NCBI GenBank assembly: GCA_018350325.1 | Contig: JAEVLN010000006.1 | Span: 4,206,056-4,270,055 of the forward strand | Source of the DNA: Globodera rostochiensis | Lineage: Eukaryota; Nematoda; Chromadorea; Rhabditida; Heteroderidae | Direction: 5' to 3' | Length of the DNA stretch: 64,000 nt | Shown here: in pieces, positions 42,901 to 54,691 of the stretch | Layout of the letters: each line of letters opens with the position of its first letter | Numbering within the stretch: the first letter of the stretch is position 1 | Notes under the pieces: generated by a model | What the model saw: only the letters and a program-made list of their open reading frames with translations | The model's database searches: none | What the model was told of the DNA's origin: nothing | Program-made: the position numbers and the translations under genes

Positions 42901-45900
42901 GAAATAATTGAACATTCTGTACCAATCCCGGGGTCCTAGCCAAAACTCATATCATAAAAATCTTAACAATTTTCAAATGTTAAAGAGGTTTTTATTATTA
43001 AAAGTTTTAATGTGTTTGAAATTTCCAAATTTTCAGCTGATGTTCCCAGGGGCACAGTGGCTGAATATCCGTGGCGAGAACTTCAACAATATGTGACGAC
43101 AAAGGTCCGAATATTTATTAATTTTATTTTTTTAAAAATTTTATTTTTCACAGAATTTGATTCGTCCGGACTGGACAACACATAAAACAGTCATTGAAAG
43201 ATTCCCAACTGTTGATCCGCCACTTGGAAATAATTTCCATGACCCAGTTGTGTTTCTTGGGCCAGGAGGTGCGTTTATTTAGGGAATTTGAATTATTATT
43301 TATTTATAATTAAACTTTTTTATGTTTATTCATTAAACGCCATTTTTTAAAAATATGTTTATGGATCAATCCGAATGATGGCGCTGATTAGGGTTGTCAG
43401 TTTCTGGCAATTTTTAGTGATCGGAACCATCGGTTATCCGATCCAAAAAAACTACGGGTCTACGGTTCGGGTCGGAGCCGACAACCCGAGTCTGGATCCG
43501 AGATTCTTAATTAATGATCTGATCACTCAAAAACCCTCTGGGCACAAAAAACTAAACCACAGAATGGTAGGTAAAAACTGATCAATTTATTCAGGCTACT
43601 ACTACATGACTGTTGGAGCTGAACGAAAGAATGGCTCGGCTGGTCTTGTGTTGTTGTACAAAAACAAGAACAAACATGCAGATCAGCTTGATCGCGATTG
43701 GGAATATCAAGTTAGATTAAATGCAAAAAAAGAAAAAACAGGAAAAACTGTTTTAAATTAAATTAAATCAAATTAACGAACTTGAAATAATCAAATGAGT
43801 TTTAAGGGAGTTTTATATGAGGACAAACGGAATGATGAGCTGCGAATGTGCGAATGCCCAATGTTGATCGCCTTGGGCGACCCGCTGAATGCGAACACGG
43901 CATGGGTGTTGTCATACGTGGCAGACGGAGGATCACATCCCGCACCCATACTTGGCAAGGACGCTGAAGGACGGTAGGTATGGTCAGTAGTGTTCGGCAA
44001 ATGGGGTTTTTCGGTATTCGGTATCGGTATTTCGGTATAATACCGATACCGAAAAAAAAAAACCGAAATCTCACAATTTTTTCGGTATCGGTATTTCGGT
44101 AAAATACCGATAAAAAATACCGCGGTAATACCGAAAAATACCGAAAATACCGCGGTATTCCAGTCAGAGATATCTTGGTCGGTATTCGGTATCGGTATTT
44201 CGGTATAATACCGATACCGAAAAAAAACCGAAATCCCAAAATTTCTTCGGTCGGTATACCGAATCGGTAATACCGAAAAAAATACCGCGGTAATACCGAA
44301 AAATACCGCGGTAATACCGTACCGTGCCGAACACTAGTGGTCAGGCATGTACACGGATGCAAATTTTTAAATCCGTGTCCGGATTATCCGTGACTTTTGA
44401 ATCCGTATCCGTTTGTATCCGTCTCATTTTTCGAAATTCGTATCTGTTATCCGGATATCCGCGGATATACTACAGCGGATTTATCCGGATAAGTGGATTT
44501 TTTTTCATATCCGTATCCATTTGAATCCGTTTCATTTTTCGAAATTCCGTATCCGGATAATCCGCGGATATCCGTGGGCATGCCTGGGTGTGGCACAAAG
44601 TCATTGGAAACCAATGAATGTTTCAGAGAACGAATGAATCCCCTATATGTTGGACATTTTGATGGAAGAAAGTTTGAGCACAGATTTGTACAACAGATGG
44701 ACTTTGTTGGTGGCTCTTTTACGTACCAAGTATGTTGAAGGTTCTGGGGATGGAAATAAAAAATATTTTTCAAATTTTTAATTTTTGGCATTCCGTCCTT
44801 TTAAGGGCTTCTACGACAAACAGTCCGGCAGAACGTACCTGATCGGTTGGATCTGCGACATTAGTTGGATCAGCGAGAACACCGGTGACCCAAACTTTGA
44901 CGGCAGGGGCGGCGCAACGTCCCTCACTTTGCCTAAGGCAAAAATAGTTTTAAATAAAAATTAGGGTCAAACTTTAATAAATATTGCAATTTAAGTTTAA
45001 AAAATAATCAAAAACAATTTTTTTTTTGATTTTTTAAACAAAAAGCAGGCAGGCATTTAAACTCAATGTGGCAAGACTTTAAATAATGTTGAAAATTAAA
45101 CAATATTAATTCGGTATAGTAAAATTTGTAGGTTAATAAGGGAGAAAAAAGTAAATTCATTTTCTATTTGAAAATTGTTTTATTGCAGGAATTTGTTCTA
45201 TCAGAAAATGGACAATATTTGATGGTCAGACCATTGCCAGAGTTGGCTTCTCTTCGAGAAACAAAGCAGCCACATGTCATAACGTCGGTTTTGTTCCATT
45301 AATTCTTTAGAAAATATATTTAAATTTTTTTTAAAGATTAATTATTACTGTGATTAAACTATCTTCATCACAATTTTCAAAAATCGAATTTTTAAATTTA
45401 CCCCTGACTTTCATTTAAATTTCGTCTTCCGGGCACACACACACACACTGGTGCGAGAGTACAAAATAATCGATTTTCTGGCTCCCATTAACATTCTGGC
45501 CCCCAGATAATGCCATTATTGTGACACATAAACTGTACTCAGGGTTCGTATCGGGTTAAGACAATTCCCAAGTACAAACAAGTTGATTTCCAAGTACATA
45601 AGGGGCCAATTTTATGAATTTCAAGTACACTCAAAATTTATATTTTATTAAAACAAAAACACTTTATTCCTGTCCAAATGGCTTATATTTCTCGCCCGAA
45701 TGAATCTTTTCTAACAATTTTTTGTTTCTTTATATTTATTTTTTTGCGCGTGATTTTTCAAAAATGATAATAAGCACATTTTTAATTTTTAAGTACGAGG
45801 GTCCATTTTTAAGCATTGTACTTGCCATTCAAGTACAAATACGAGCCCTGACTGTACTTTAAAAGCATAAAAAAAAGGCAATTTACCTAAATGCTTTTCA

Positions 45901-48164
45901 GAAAAGGCCAAGAAATGCATTTGGAGAAGGGCCAGGCTGAACTCGTCTTCGAGTTCTGTTGGGACAACGGCCGAGAGGAGACATTCGAGTTGCATCTGAC
46001 GCCAACCCACACAAATGGCAAGACATTGATGTTCCGCATTGACAACAACGGCATCGAGCTAAAGAGGACCTGGTCAGTTTTTCAAAAAAAATTCGTCCCT
46101 GTCTTGGGCCGGCCGGAATGGATTTCCTTTTTCAAAAAAAAATTCTGATCACTAGTATTAATGTCAATATTAGTGCTCGGCACGATACGATATTTCGATA
46201 AAAATATCGCGATATTTATATCGCAATATCGTATCGGGGAAAAAAACTATTAATTCGATATTTTTTGATACCGATATTTTATCGAACTTATCGTATCGAA
46301 TATCGTATCGAAAAAAATCTATTAATTCGATATTTTTTGATACCGATATTTTATCGTTCTTATCGTATCGAATATCGTATCGAAAAAAATCTATTAATTC
46401 GATAATTTTCGATACCGATATTTTATCGTTCTTATCGTATCGAATATCGTATCGGGAAAAAAAAACTATTAATTCGATATTTTTCGATACCGATATTTTA
46501 TCGAACTTATCGTATCGAATATCGTATCGGGAAAAAAACTATTAATTCGATATTATTCGATACCGATATTTTATCGAACTTATCGTATCGAATATCGTAT
46601 CGGGGAAAAAACTATTAATTCGATATTTTTCGATACCGATATTTTATCGTTCTTATCGTATCGAATATCGTATCGGGAAAAAAAAACTATTAATTCGATA
46701 TTTTTCGATACCGATATTTTATCGAACTTATCGTATCGAATATCGTATCGGGAAAAAAACTATTAATTCGATATTATTCGATACCGATATTTTATCGAAC
46801 TTATCGTATCGAATATCGTATCGGGAAAAAAACTATTAATTCGATATTTTTCGATACCGATATTTTATCGTTCTTATCGTATCGAATATCGTATCGGGAA
46901 AAAAAAACTATTAATTCGATATTTTTCGATACCGATATTTATCGAAATATCGTATCGAATATCGATTAAAACCATTTGCTGAGCACTAGTCAATATATGT
47001 TCAGGGTGACAAGCAACAAACGCCTGGTGGTCTACAATGCCATGCCGACAAAAATTCACATTTTCATCGACTTGGACACTGTCGAATATTTTGCGGACGA
47101 AGGCCGATGGTCGGGAGCCATTCGCCTGCCTGAAGCAAGCCAAGAAAAACGAATTGGAAGCGTAGAAGTAAGTGTTGGTTAAAAATCGAGATTTGCCTGA
47201 TCAATTAATTGGTTGATGGGAAATGAGGTTTTATCAAAGTTGAGCATTTTGAAAAAGCAGTACTTACCGTATAACCTAAAATACAACCCCCGGGGGTTCT
47301 ATTTTTCAACCCCCCCAAAAAGGGGGGTTCTATTTCAGGGGGGGGGGTCTATTTTAGGGGGGGGGGGTATATTTTAGGTTATACGGTATTCTTATTGTGT
47401 ACACACTTTAAAATTTTAAAAAAGGGCAACAAAAACGCTTAAAAGGTGTTTCTAAGGGTATTCCGAGGCGTAAAATCCGATTCTGACATCCATTTCGACA
47501 AATTCCGAACCGAACGCGAAATCGAACAATTTTCAAAAATTCAATGATTTTGTTATTGTAACTGGTCCGGGGTTCGAAATCCGTCGTAAAAGAGGTCAGA
47601 TTCGGAATCTGCGTCCGTCCCCGAATAACCCTAGAAACACCTTTTTTTGAAAACAATGTTCGTTTTGTTTCCGAAAAATCTTAGATGTCGAAATCATAAA
47701 TTAGATGATGTCATATGATAAATCCGATGGCATATTCGTAATCAGCGACCTCGATAACCCCCGGCTAACTCTCAGAATTTTGCTTTTTTTTTGTTTCCTT
47801 TTTTTAATTTGATTGTGTGGCGCCATAACGGAAAAGTGCCGAAAAAGCGTAATTAGGTCAACCAACAATAACCTAGATAAAGTGAGGGTTAATTAAGCCG
47901 TGTTCTTGTCCAAAAAGGACCATTTGAATTTCATCAATAAGCTTTTCTTTTTTTTTAAATTGTAAATTTCAGCTAAAAAGCGCACCACTGATGCTCAAGG
48001 AGGCCAGCATGTGGTATCTGAACTACAAGTCGCACAAATCAGCGCATCTTCAGCAAACGGGAAATATAATTCCGATCAAAAAACATCTTTTTGTAAAACA
48101 AAAATCATCTCCAAAAAGTGTATTGGACGCAGAAATTGGAGAATCACCAAAAAAGATGTTATAA
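39986..48164 (+). CDS. GH32 invertase/fructosidase-like secreted protein
   Basis: Fifteen exons: 39986-40147, 40215-40415, 40752-40842, 40916-41003, 41070-41245, 43037-43104, 43154-43268, 43595-43710, 43807-43973, 44627-44729, 44806-44937, 45189-45283, 45902-46072, 47005-47167, 47973-48164; 2040 nt (679 aa). Signal peptide MVPSMLLLALLFGTSLFVIH, a 130-residue N-terminal region of no known family, then the five-bladed catalytic domain: GWNSDTCGF (usual WMNDPNG; the nucleophile Asp is kept), YHLFYQH, MHWGHAVSKDLINW, HFTGSS, NNFHDPVVF (usual RDP), MCECPML (acid/base Glu of the EC motif kept), DFVGGSFTYQGFYD and LIGWICD. A beta-sandwich follows (IHIFIDLDTVEYFADEGR). Plant-parasitic nematode GH32 genes are considered transfers from rhizobia-like bacteria and let the worm use host sucrose. 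Intron 11 seems to use a GC donor. Non-consensus active-site neighbours make the substrate uncertain. Confidence 0.88.
40531..40725. mobile_element. hAT-like MITE in GH32 intron 2, perfect 8-bp TSD
   Basis: Ends TAGAGCCCGG and CCGGGCTTTA; ATTTTAAT duplicated at 40523-40530 and 40726-40733. Core of tctcgactcgagatctcg words. Confidence 0.88.
41247..42820. repeat. 61-bp minisatellite, about 26 copies, in GH32 intron 5
   Basis: Unit ccgtcagcatttataattta-aggataaagtcaattaattg-gcgcttttagtcaaaaagtgt. Copies differ mainly at two sites (gtcaattaattggcg versus gccaattaattggca), in an irregular order. The first unit starts at the exon 5 splice donor itself (tatgtcagtgcccgtcagca). Confidence 0.95.
43988..44336. 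mobile_element. hAT-like MITE in GH32 intron 9 (younger of a nested pair)
   Basis: Ends TAGTGTTCGGCA and TGCCGAACACTA. Flanks ATGGTCAG and GTGGTCAG, one mismatch. Core of cggtattt / aaataccg words. The duplicated target includes the first three bases (CAG) of the neighbouring element at 44342, so this one landed on its border. Confidence 0.8.
44342..44586. mobile_element. hAT-like MITE in GH32 intron 9 (older of a nested pair)
   Basis: Ends CAGGCATGTACACGGAT and ATCCGTGGGCATGCCTG, of the same type as 7968-8977. Reading across the younger insertion, flanks are GGTATGGT and GGTGTGGC, six of eight matching. Core of tccggata / tatccgga words. Confidence 0.7.
46171..46988. mobile_element. hAT-like MITE in GH32 intron 13, perfect 8-bp TSD
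   Basis: Ends TAGTGCTCGGCA and TGCTGAGCACTA; GTCAATAT duplicated at 46163-46170 and 46989-46996. The interior is eight to nine tandem copies of a unit of about 75 bp (cgataccgatattttatcga-acttatcgtatcgaatatcg-...). It ends 16 bases before exon 14, so its right side abuts the acceptor. Confidence 0.9.
47267..47386. mobile_element. TA-flanked (mariner-like) MITE in GH32 intron 14
   Basis: CCGTATAACCTAAAATA and inverse, TA at 47265-47266 and 47387-47388, core of poly-C/poly-G and tctattttaggg. Confidence 0.75.
47425..47655. mobile_element. Foldback element in GH32 intron 14
   Basis: aaaggtgtttctaagggtat at the left pairs with ataaccctagaaacaccttt at the right. Inner arms carry the gattctgac / gtcagattcgg stretch shared with the 52299 and 522 elements. 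Confidence 0.65.
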
Positions 48165-49740
48165 ACTGAGCGAAAAAGGAAATTCTTATTAGCTTTAAAA
48201 TATTAGTTGATCCGAATTTATATCTAAAAACTCAAAATATGTGATCAAATTAAATATATGTGCTAGAATGATTCAAATCTATTCAATTTGTGTTAAAACT
48301 TTTGCTTATTTCTCCCACACAAAACTAAAACAGTCAAGACAACATCAGGGAGACCAAAATGGCTTATTTTTAAGGCAAATGCCATAATTTTGGGAATTTG
48401 CCTTATTGTTTGCCATATTTTCACACTTGCCATAATTTTGCTATATTTTTGACTTTGGTAAAAATTCTCATTTTTTACGGGAAAAATGAGAATTCCCGAA
48501 AAAGTGCTCTTTGATTCTTACAATTTGAAGTTTTTGGTTGAAAATCTGTTAACAAATTGAGTAAAAAATTCAAAAATTTCCAAAATATAGTAAATCTATT
48601 TTTTTTTCGCATCGGTACGCCGAGCTAAAATCAGTACATTTCTAACAAATCAGTACATTTTTAATTCGTCATATTCGTCCTCTTAAAATCCGCATCAGGT
48701 GGTTCCGACAGTAGTTGATTTCGACAGTGAATTCCAAAAAAATGTTTCGAACTTGTTAGACATTTCGAATTTTCAACTTCTAAATGCTTTTTAGACCTGT
48801 ACGTTATCCGTTTTGCTAAAAAATGCATTTTTAGGCTTGCCTCAAAAATTACAGATTTTTTGAATTGTTCGAATTTTTTACTTTTTCAGGGATTTTATAT
48901 CATTTACGTGGGTCGAAATGCCTAAAAATACGAATTTAGACTTCTTGGAAAATTATAGAATTTTTAACAGTGGCACTGTCGAAATTCACTGTCGAAATCA
49001 ACTACTGTCGGAACCACAAACTCTCTCAACTTGTCAGCACTCAAACAGTGCAGGAAGAAATTCTAAAAATGACGAAAAACTTTGTGAAATTCGAACAAAT
49101 TTTTTTTAAAAAACAAAATTGGGGGAGATGTCGAACCCGCCTCCCCCCCCCCCCCCTAAACGAAAATTTGGCAATCATGTGGAATTGCGGTCCCGACAAA
49201 AAAAAAAGCTAAAAAATTTTAAGTCCATGTTTTTCTAGAGTGTAAATATGCGTAGATCACGAATCTGAGCTCGGAATTTGCGAATGCCAAACCCCAAATT
49301 CGAACATTTTTCAAATTTAAAATGTTAACTTTTTTATATTGCTCATTTCTACCCCGTTAACAATTATACATTGTGTTGTGTTCCCATTATTACATATATT
49401 TTCATGATTTTTGAAGATTTTAACTTTTCGGGTTCATGCGTAAATTATTTTTCACATGTCTGAACATTCAAAAATTGTTCGAATTCTGGTTCGGGGTTCG
49501 GTATTCGCAAAAACCGAGCTCGAATTCTGTTCTACGCTTATTTTTAGCCAAGAAAACCTGCATTATGAATTTTTCAAAAATTTTTGCACAGGACCTGGCT
49601 GTGTCGAAAGTTCAAAAAAGTCGAAATTGAAAATCGATACTGACAAAATCGAAATAATTTTTGTGTTATTAGATAAAAAAATTGTGTTTTAAATTATTTA
49701 TTTTGATATTTTTTGAAATATTCACTTATTCATTTTTAAA
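48165..49740. other. Intergenic with one foldback pair
   Basis: ggtggttccgacagtagttg (48700 on) and its inverse (to 49015) form arms of about 37 bp around 280 bp. A dispersed repeat at 48400-48600 is shared with 1200-1370. No exon recognised. Confidence 0.5.
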
Positions 49741-49940
49741 ATTTGAAGGATTCATTTTCTGTTTCAGTGGCCTTCGTCAGGACCACAATTCCATATGATT
49801 GCCGAAAACTTCGGCACCATTTTCATGTTTTAGAACAATTTGCTTAACAAATTTTGTTAACACATCGCCGGACCCACCAAAAATCCTTGAAAAAAAGTGA
49901 CTTATAGAAATTTTTTCAAGCCTTGCTTTGACATAAACTT

Positions 49941-51577
49941 TCAAATGTCTTCCACCTTCAAATTGTTGAGACGATAGCGTTCGATGAGCAAAAAACGTTC
50001 GATCAGCGGAATCTCCACGCAATTGATCAGATGAGCCTCGCAGCGCTCCTTCAGCCAATCCATCTGGAAGTAGTCGGCCAGCTTGAGCAGCTCGAGCACA
50101 TTTGTTGCTGAACCCGTCAAATTAGTCGTAATCTCACTGATTGATTTATTGCTTTGACAGGGGATGGTGGTTTTCAGAAATACCGGGATTTTTTGGCTTT
50201 TCGGATTTAAAATTGTTTCGGATTTCCCCCCCCCCCCCGATTTTGCCCATCCCTAGTGCTCACGATTGGGACGAATTCGGCCATGGAGAGCATTGAAGGA
50301 GATGGACTCCAGGAATTGCATGAACTGCTCCATCGTGATGTCGAGGCCGTCCAAGTTGAGCGTTCGCTGCTGCTTCTCCCGCATCTCAACGCTGAGCATC
50401 CGTTTGACCACCGGCGACACGATCATCAACCAACTGGAGGACACCGTAACCTGACGGTCGCCGATGTGTACGGTCAAATCGTCATCCGGAGAGTTGAGCG
50501 GCGGACACGGGCTGGAAGAATGTGCAGAAAATTGTGGTATTTGCAGAAAATTTAGGGGAAATTGTATCTCACTTCTCGATCACTTCTCGCTTTTTGAGCA
50601 TTCTGATAACAATGGAAGATGAATTGTGGCAAATGATCACCTCTGTGCCACATTTGTTGAGTGTAATGTTCTAAAAAATAGTAATAAAGTAACAGCATCT
50701 CTTCATTCAAAAATTGTGCTCAAAAACTTGACGACAAATTCAAGCTGTTCGGTCGCCATCTTAGATGCATCAAAAACATATTTTCAGACAATTTTTAAAA
50801 TATTAAAATCTTTTGTTGTGATCAACGCCATTAAATACTCCTTAATTACCCCGACCATTAAATACTCCTTAATTACCCCAATCATTAAATGCTCCTTAAT
50901 TACCCCGACAATTAAATACTCCTTAATTACCCCGACAATTAAATACTCCTTAATTACTCCGACCATTAAATACTCCTTAATTACCCCAATCATTAAATAC
51001 TCTTTAATTACCCCGACCATTAAATACTCCTTAATTACCCCAATCATTAAATACTCCTTAATTACCCCGACCATTAAATACTCCTTAATTACCCCAATCA
51101 TTAAATACTCCTTAATTACCCCCTAAGTGTTTTAATACAGTTCAGTTGGAGGGCCCCATATCCGAAAAGAATCTTGAACTTTTTCATCTGGACCGGATCT
51201 AACTATCTGCCGTACTTTAGAAAAGCCGAAATCTCACTCTTTCAATTTCCTGCATTCCCCCCACCCATTTCCATGAAACAGTTTGTGCCAACGGCGGCCC
51301 CGACGCATTCGTTGAATGTGAAGGAGCCGCGTCTTTGATTTGCAAACGTCCAGACTGGTTGAAAATCTTGAACTCGCTGAAAATGATGAAATTAAGCATC
51401 GAAAATGACAAATTTAAATATAAATGACAGTGATTCAAACGCAGTAAGGGCAATGAATTGCGAATTGATGTGATCGCATAAACGCGTGTTACATCCCACT
51501 GAACAGTTATATGGAATTGTGAAATCGGTGATCAATTTTTCGTCAACAATAATAAATTGGTCGTAGATATTAGCCAT
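49941..51577 (-). CDS. MATH-BTB domain protein
   Basis: Six exons on the minus strand: 51429-51577, 51238-51376, 50736-50759, 50573-50670, 50264-50511, 49941-50107; 825 nt (274 aa). The N-terminal half is MATH-like (MANIYDQFIIVDEKLITDFT, LCDHINSQFIALTAF, EFKIFNQSGRLQIKDAAP, NITLNKCGTEVIICH). The BTB starts at DDDLTVHIGDRQVTVSSSWL, passes through MIVSPVVKRMLSVEM and MEQFMQFLESI, and ends with PTNVLELLKLADYFQMDWLK and LIERYRLNNLK. Such proteins are substrate adaptors for CUL3 ubiquitin ligases and are greatly expanded in nematodes. The 24-nt exon 3 is tentative; the other junctions agree in phase. Intron 2 contains a 27-bp array. No signal peptide. Confidence 0.75.
50823..51121. repeat. 27-bp tandem array in MATH-BTB intron 2
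   Basis: Eleven copies of attaaatactccttaattac-cccgacc. A 27-bp stop-free unit keeps one frame open on each strand, which explains the long false frames. Alternating gacc / aatc endings show a dimeric higher order. Confidence 0.93.
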
Positions 51578-52298
51578 TGTGGCCTACATACAATATATTC
51601 AGAGCTTGTAAGATGCTTAAATAGGTGGTTTTGTAATTAAGGTTTTAATTTTGCGCAAGGACAATTCGGCAACATAACTTTACACTAATCATTCTTCAAA
51701 CAAGTCAATTTTGATGATTAAAATTGATATTGTATTACATCAGAGTGCGTAACTGTCCTTATTTATAAGATTTGTCCTTATTTTGAGGGGGGTCCTAATC
51801 TTACAAATTAAAAATGTCCTTATCTGTAAGTTTTGTCCTTATATGAGGCCTCTGTCCTTATTTTCGGGTTTCGGGAAAGTTTGTCGAATTTAGTTGAATT
51901 TTGAAGGGTTGGCGTAATATTTTTTCAGACTAAAAAGGAAAGTGAAAAAAATGTTCAAAAAATTAGGCAAATTTTCAAAAATCACAAAAATATGGCAAAT
52001 GGTCAAAATATGGCTAAATATGGCAAATCGTCAAAATGTCGCACGGACCCCAAAATATGGCAAATGCCATATAAATATTAACTAACCCCCAACTGAATGA
52101 ATATTTTTTAGGCATTATTCAACTTCTTGAAAACAGTTGAATAAATAAAATATCAAATAATTGGTACGAAAAACAAAATGAATGACCAAAAATGATTGAT
52201 GGAGGTTAAAAGTGAGGGATGATGGGCCCCGCCAATATAAAAGTGTACATACAAAAAATAACACAAACAAATGACGAAATATTTGTTGATTAAAGCGC
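51578..52298. other. Intergenic, no gene seen
   Basis: ttgtccttattttgaggggg words (51755-51865) and atatggcaaat words (51985-52070) suggest decayed elements. No exon. Confidence 0.4.
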
Positions 52299-52883
52299 GG
52301 TTCTTCTTTGTTATGAGGCAACAAAAAAAAAATGTTTTTTAAATTAATAAAAAGCTGTTTATAGGGGTTTTTGGGGTCGTAGAATCCGAATCTGACCTTC
52401 TTTTCGACCAATTCCGAACCCGAACCCGAGTTCGAACAAATTTATAAAAATTTTTTTTCGCATTTTTAAATTAAATCTGCGTTTAATTTTTGAATAGTGC
52501 AGAATAGAATATCAGTTTGGTGGCATAAATTGAACGATGCTCATTATTTTATTGCCTTATCATCTATTGCAAAGGTCAGCGAGATCGAGAGGTAAAGGTC
52601 ATTTAACTTTGTTATCAATCTGGAGTCAACAACAAGCAAATATTCGTGCATTGCCTCAAGTCCTGCTGAGAACGAACGGATCGAATGGCGTCAAAATTAA
52701 ACGCATTTAATTTAAAAATGCGAAAAAAAATTTTTATAAATTTGTTCGAACTCGGGTTCGGGTTCGGAATTGGTCGAAAAGAAGGTCAGATTCGGATTCT
52801 ACGACCCCAAAAACCCCTATAAACAGCTTTTTATTAATTTAAAAAAGCATTTTTTTTTTGTTGCCTCATAACAAAGAAGAACC
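52299..52883. mobile_element. Foldback MITE with 200-bp arms and perfect 8-bp TSD
   Basis: Left arm starts GGTTCTTCTTTGTTATGAGG; right arm is its inverse to CAAAGAAGAACC. Arms extend about 200 bp with few differences (including gttcgggttcggaattggtc), spacer about 190 bp. TAAAGCGC is duplicated at 52291-52298 and 52884-52891. Confidence 0.88.
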
Positions 52884-52891
52884 TAAAGCGC

Positions 52892-54691
52892 CACCAAAGA
52901 TTGATAGTAAAAAATATTTGATTTTTAATTATTTTAAAATAAAGTAAAATAATTTGAAAATATGTTTAAAATTAACTTGAGATGATTTTAAGACTCAATT
53001 TCTGAATGAAACAACGCACCCTATCTAAAAATTGTTTTAGTTTTTCAATAAAAGAAGTCAAAAATTGTACGGTGCGTTGCCTTAAAGTCCAAAAGGTACT
53101 AAAATGGTCCAAAATGCCAAGAGGGTAAAATTCGAAAGGGGAAAAGTCAAAACGGAAAAAGTGCCAAGGATAAACAGTCTTGGTCTGATTTTTATTACAC
53201 CGTAACTTTTGAATTTCCTTTCAACAGCAACACAAGTTGGAGCAGTATCAGAAACTCAGCAAAATTGGAAAAGGTTGGGCAAAATCAGAAAATAAAATCC
53301 GAAACGATTTTAAACCGAAATTCGAAAAAACAAAAATCCGAAACGTTTTAATCCGAATTTTGAATTCACGAAAATCCCTAAATTTTTCTTGAATCCAAAA
53401 TCCAAAATTTTTTAAAAGAAAATGTTGGATATTTTTCATTCAAAATAAAAACTATATTTTAGAACTATAGCGAACGCCCCATTCCAAAACGGCATAAATA
53501 TACCAATACCAATCGCTTTGTCTCGACGAGCTAAGCCTGGAAAAACAAGTCAAAAGTTTAGAAAAAATGTTTGAACCGGTTTTTGAACCAAACATGGAAC
53601 ATAGCCAATTCGATACTTCGACAAGATTGACCTTTTAATTTTTTATTTAAAATTCGTGCCCTTTTATATTGACCATTTAGGTAGCTTTCATCCCCGTCCC
53701 CGACCCCTGCTTTTTATTTTCGGGGTATTTGCTGGGGAACCCCAAACCCCGACTTTTTTGGTCGGGGTTTTTGGCCCCGGCACCGCGACTTTCCCACCCC
53801 GAGGGCTCTGGGAGGAACCCTAATTTTAGGCTTAAAACGTACTCGAAAACTCAATTTAAATTTCACCGCATTTTATAGTTTGGATTTTTTCTGCCCGCGG
53901 CTCCAATTCCTAAATTTGTCATAAATCTTTATTGAATAAACAAATTATTAACGTTTGTTTAAAAAAGTTTTTTCAAGTTTTAATTGAGCAAAATCTACAA
54001 TCAGAATATATTTTTTGCAAGCAACTTTCTTTTTTAATTCTTCCAAAGTTAATCTTATTTCTAAAATTATTTATTAATTTCGTATAGTAGTAATATGACG
54101 TAATAAAATTTATAGCATGTATACATTCATATAGTCAATTGCGCACATAAAGTAGTCGTGTCATATCGAATCAATACAATACGTTGCTTAATTTAGCATT
54201 TAATCTAGAGAAGAATGTGCATTAATCATTTCATTTTAAATATAATCATAAATATGCATTATTATACAAAATTACTTTTTCTATTAATATAAATTAACTA
54301 AATAAAATTTGACAATAAAATAGTGTTGCGCAATAATCATTTTAAATATAATCATAAAATAGGTATGCATTATTATACAAAATTACTTTTTCTATTAATT
54401 AAATTAACTAAATAAAATTTGACAATAAAATAGTGTTGCGCAATAATCATTTCATTTTAAATATAATCATAAATATGCATTATTACAATTTAATATAATC
54501 ATAAAATATGCATTATTGTACGAAATTACTTTTTCGATAAATTATCTAAATAAAATTTGTCAATAAAATAGGACATAATTGAAATTAAAAATTGCATTCA
54601 ATTCTGACACAATATTGGACATCAATAATTTTTATTTCATAAAAATTTTAAAGTTTTTTTTTTTCAAAATTTATTTTCATAGAAAAAGACA
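52892..54691. other. Intergenic upstream of the UIM gene
   Basis: Contains a gtcggggtt / ccccgac block (53695-53825) and, from 54215 to 54580, two to three copies of a unit of about 130 bp (caataatcatttcattttaa ... aatttgacaataaaatagtg). No exon recognised. Confidence 0.45.
54670..54681 (+). promoter_or_regulatory. Possible trans-splice acceptor before the UIM gene
   Basis: A pyrimidine-rich tttattttcatag lies ten bases upstream of the start codon with no upstream exon visible, as expected for spliced-leader addition in nematodes. Confidence 0.4.

Noticed and set aside
50626..51126. 166-codon plus frame and 105-codon minus frame with nine-residue repeats
   Set aside because: The 27-bp array unit is stop-free and a multiple of three on both strands; it lies in an intron of the MATH-BTB gene on the other strand.
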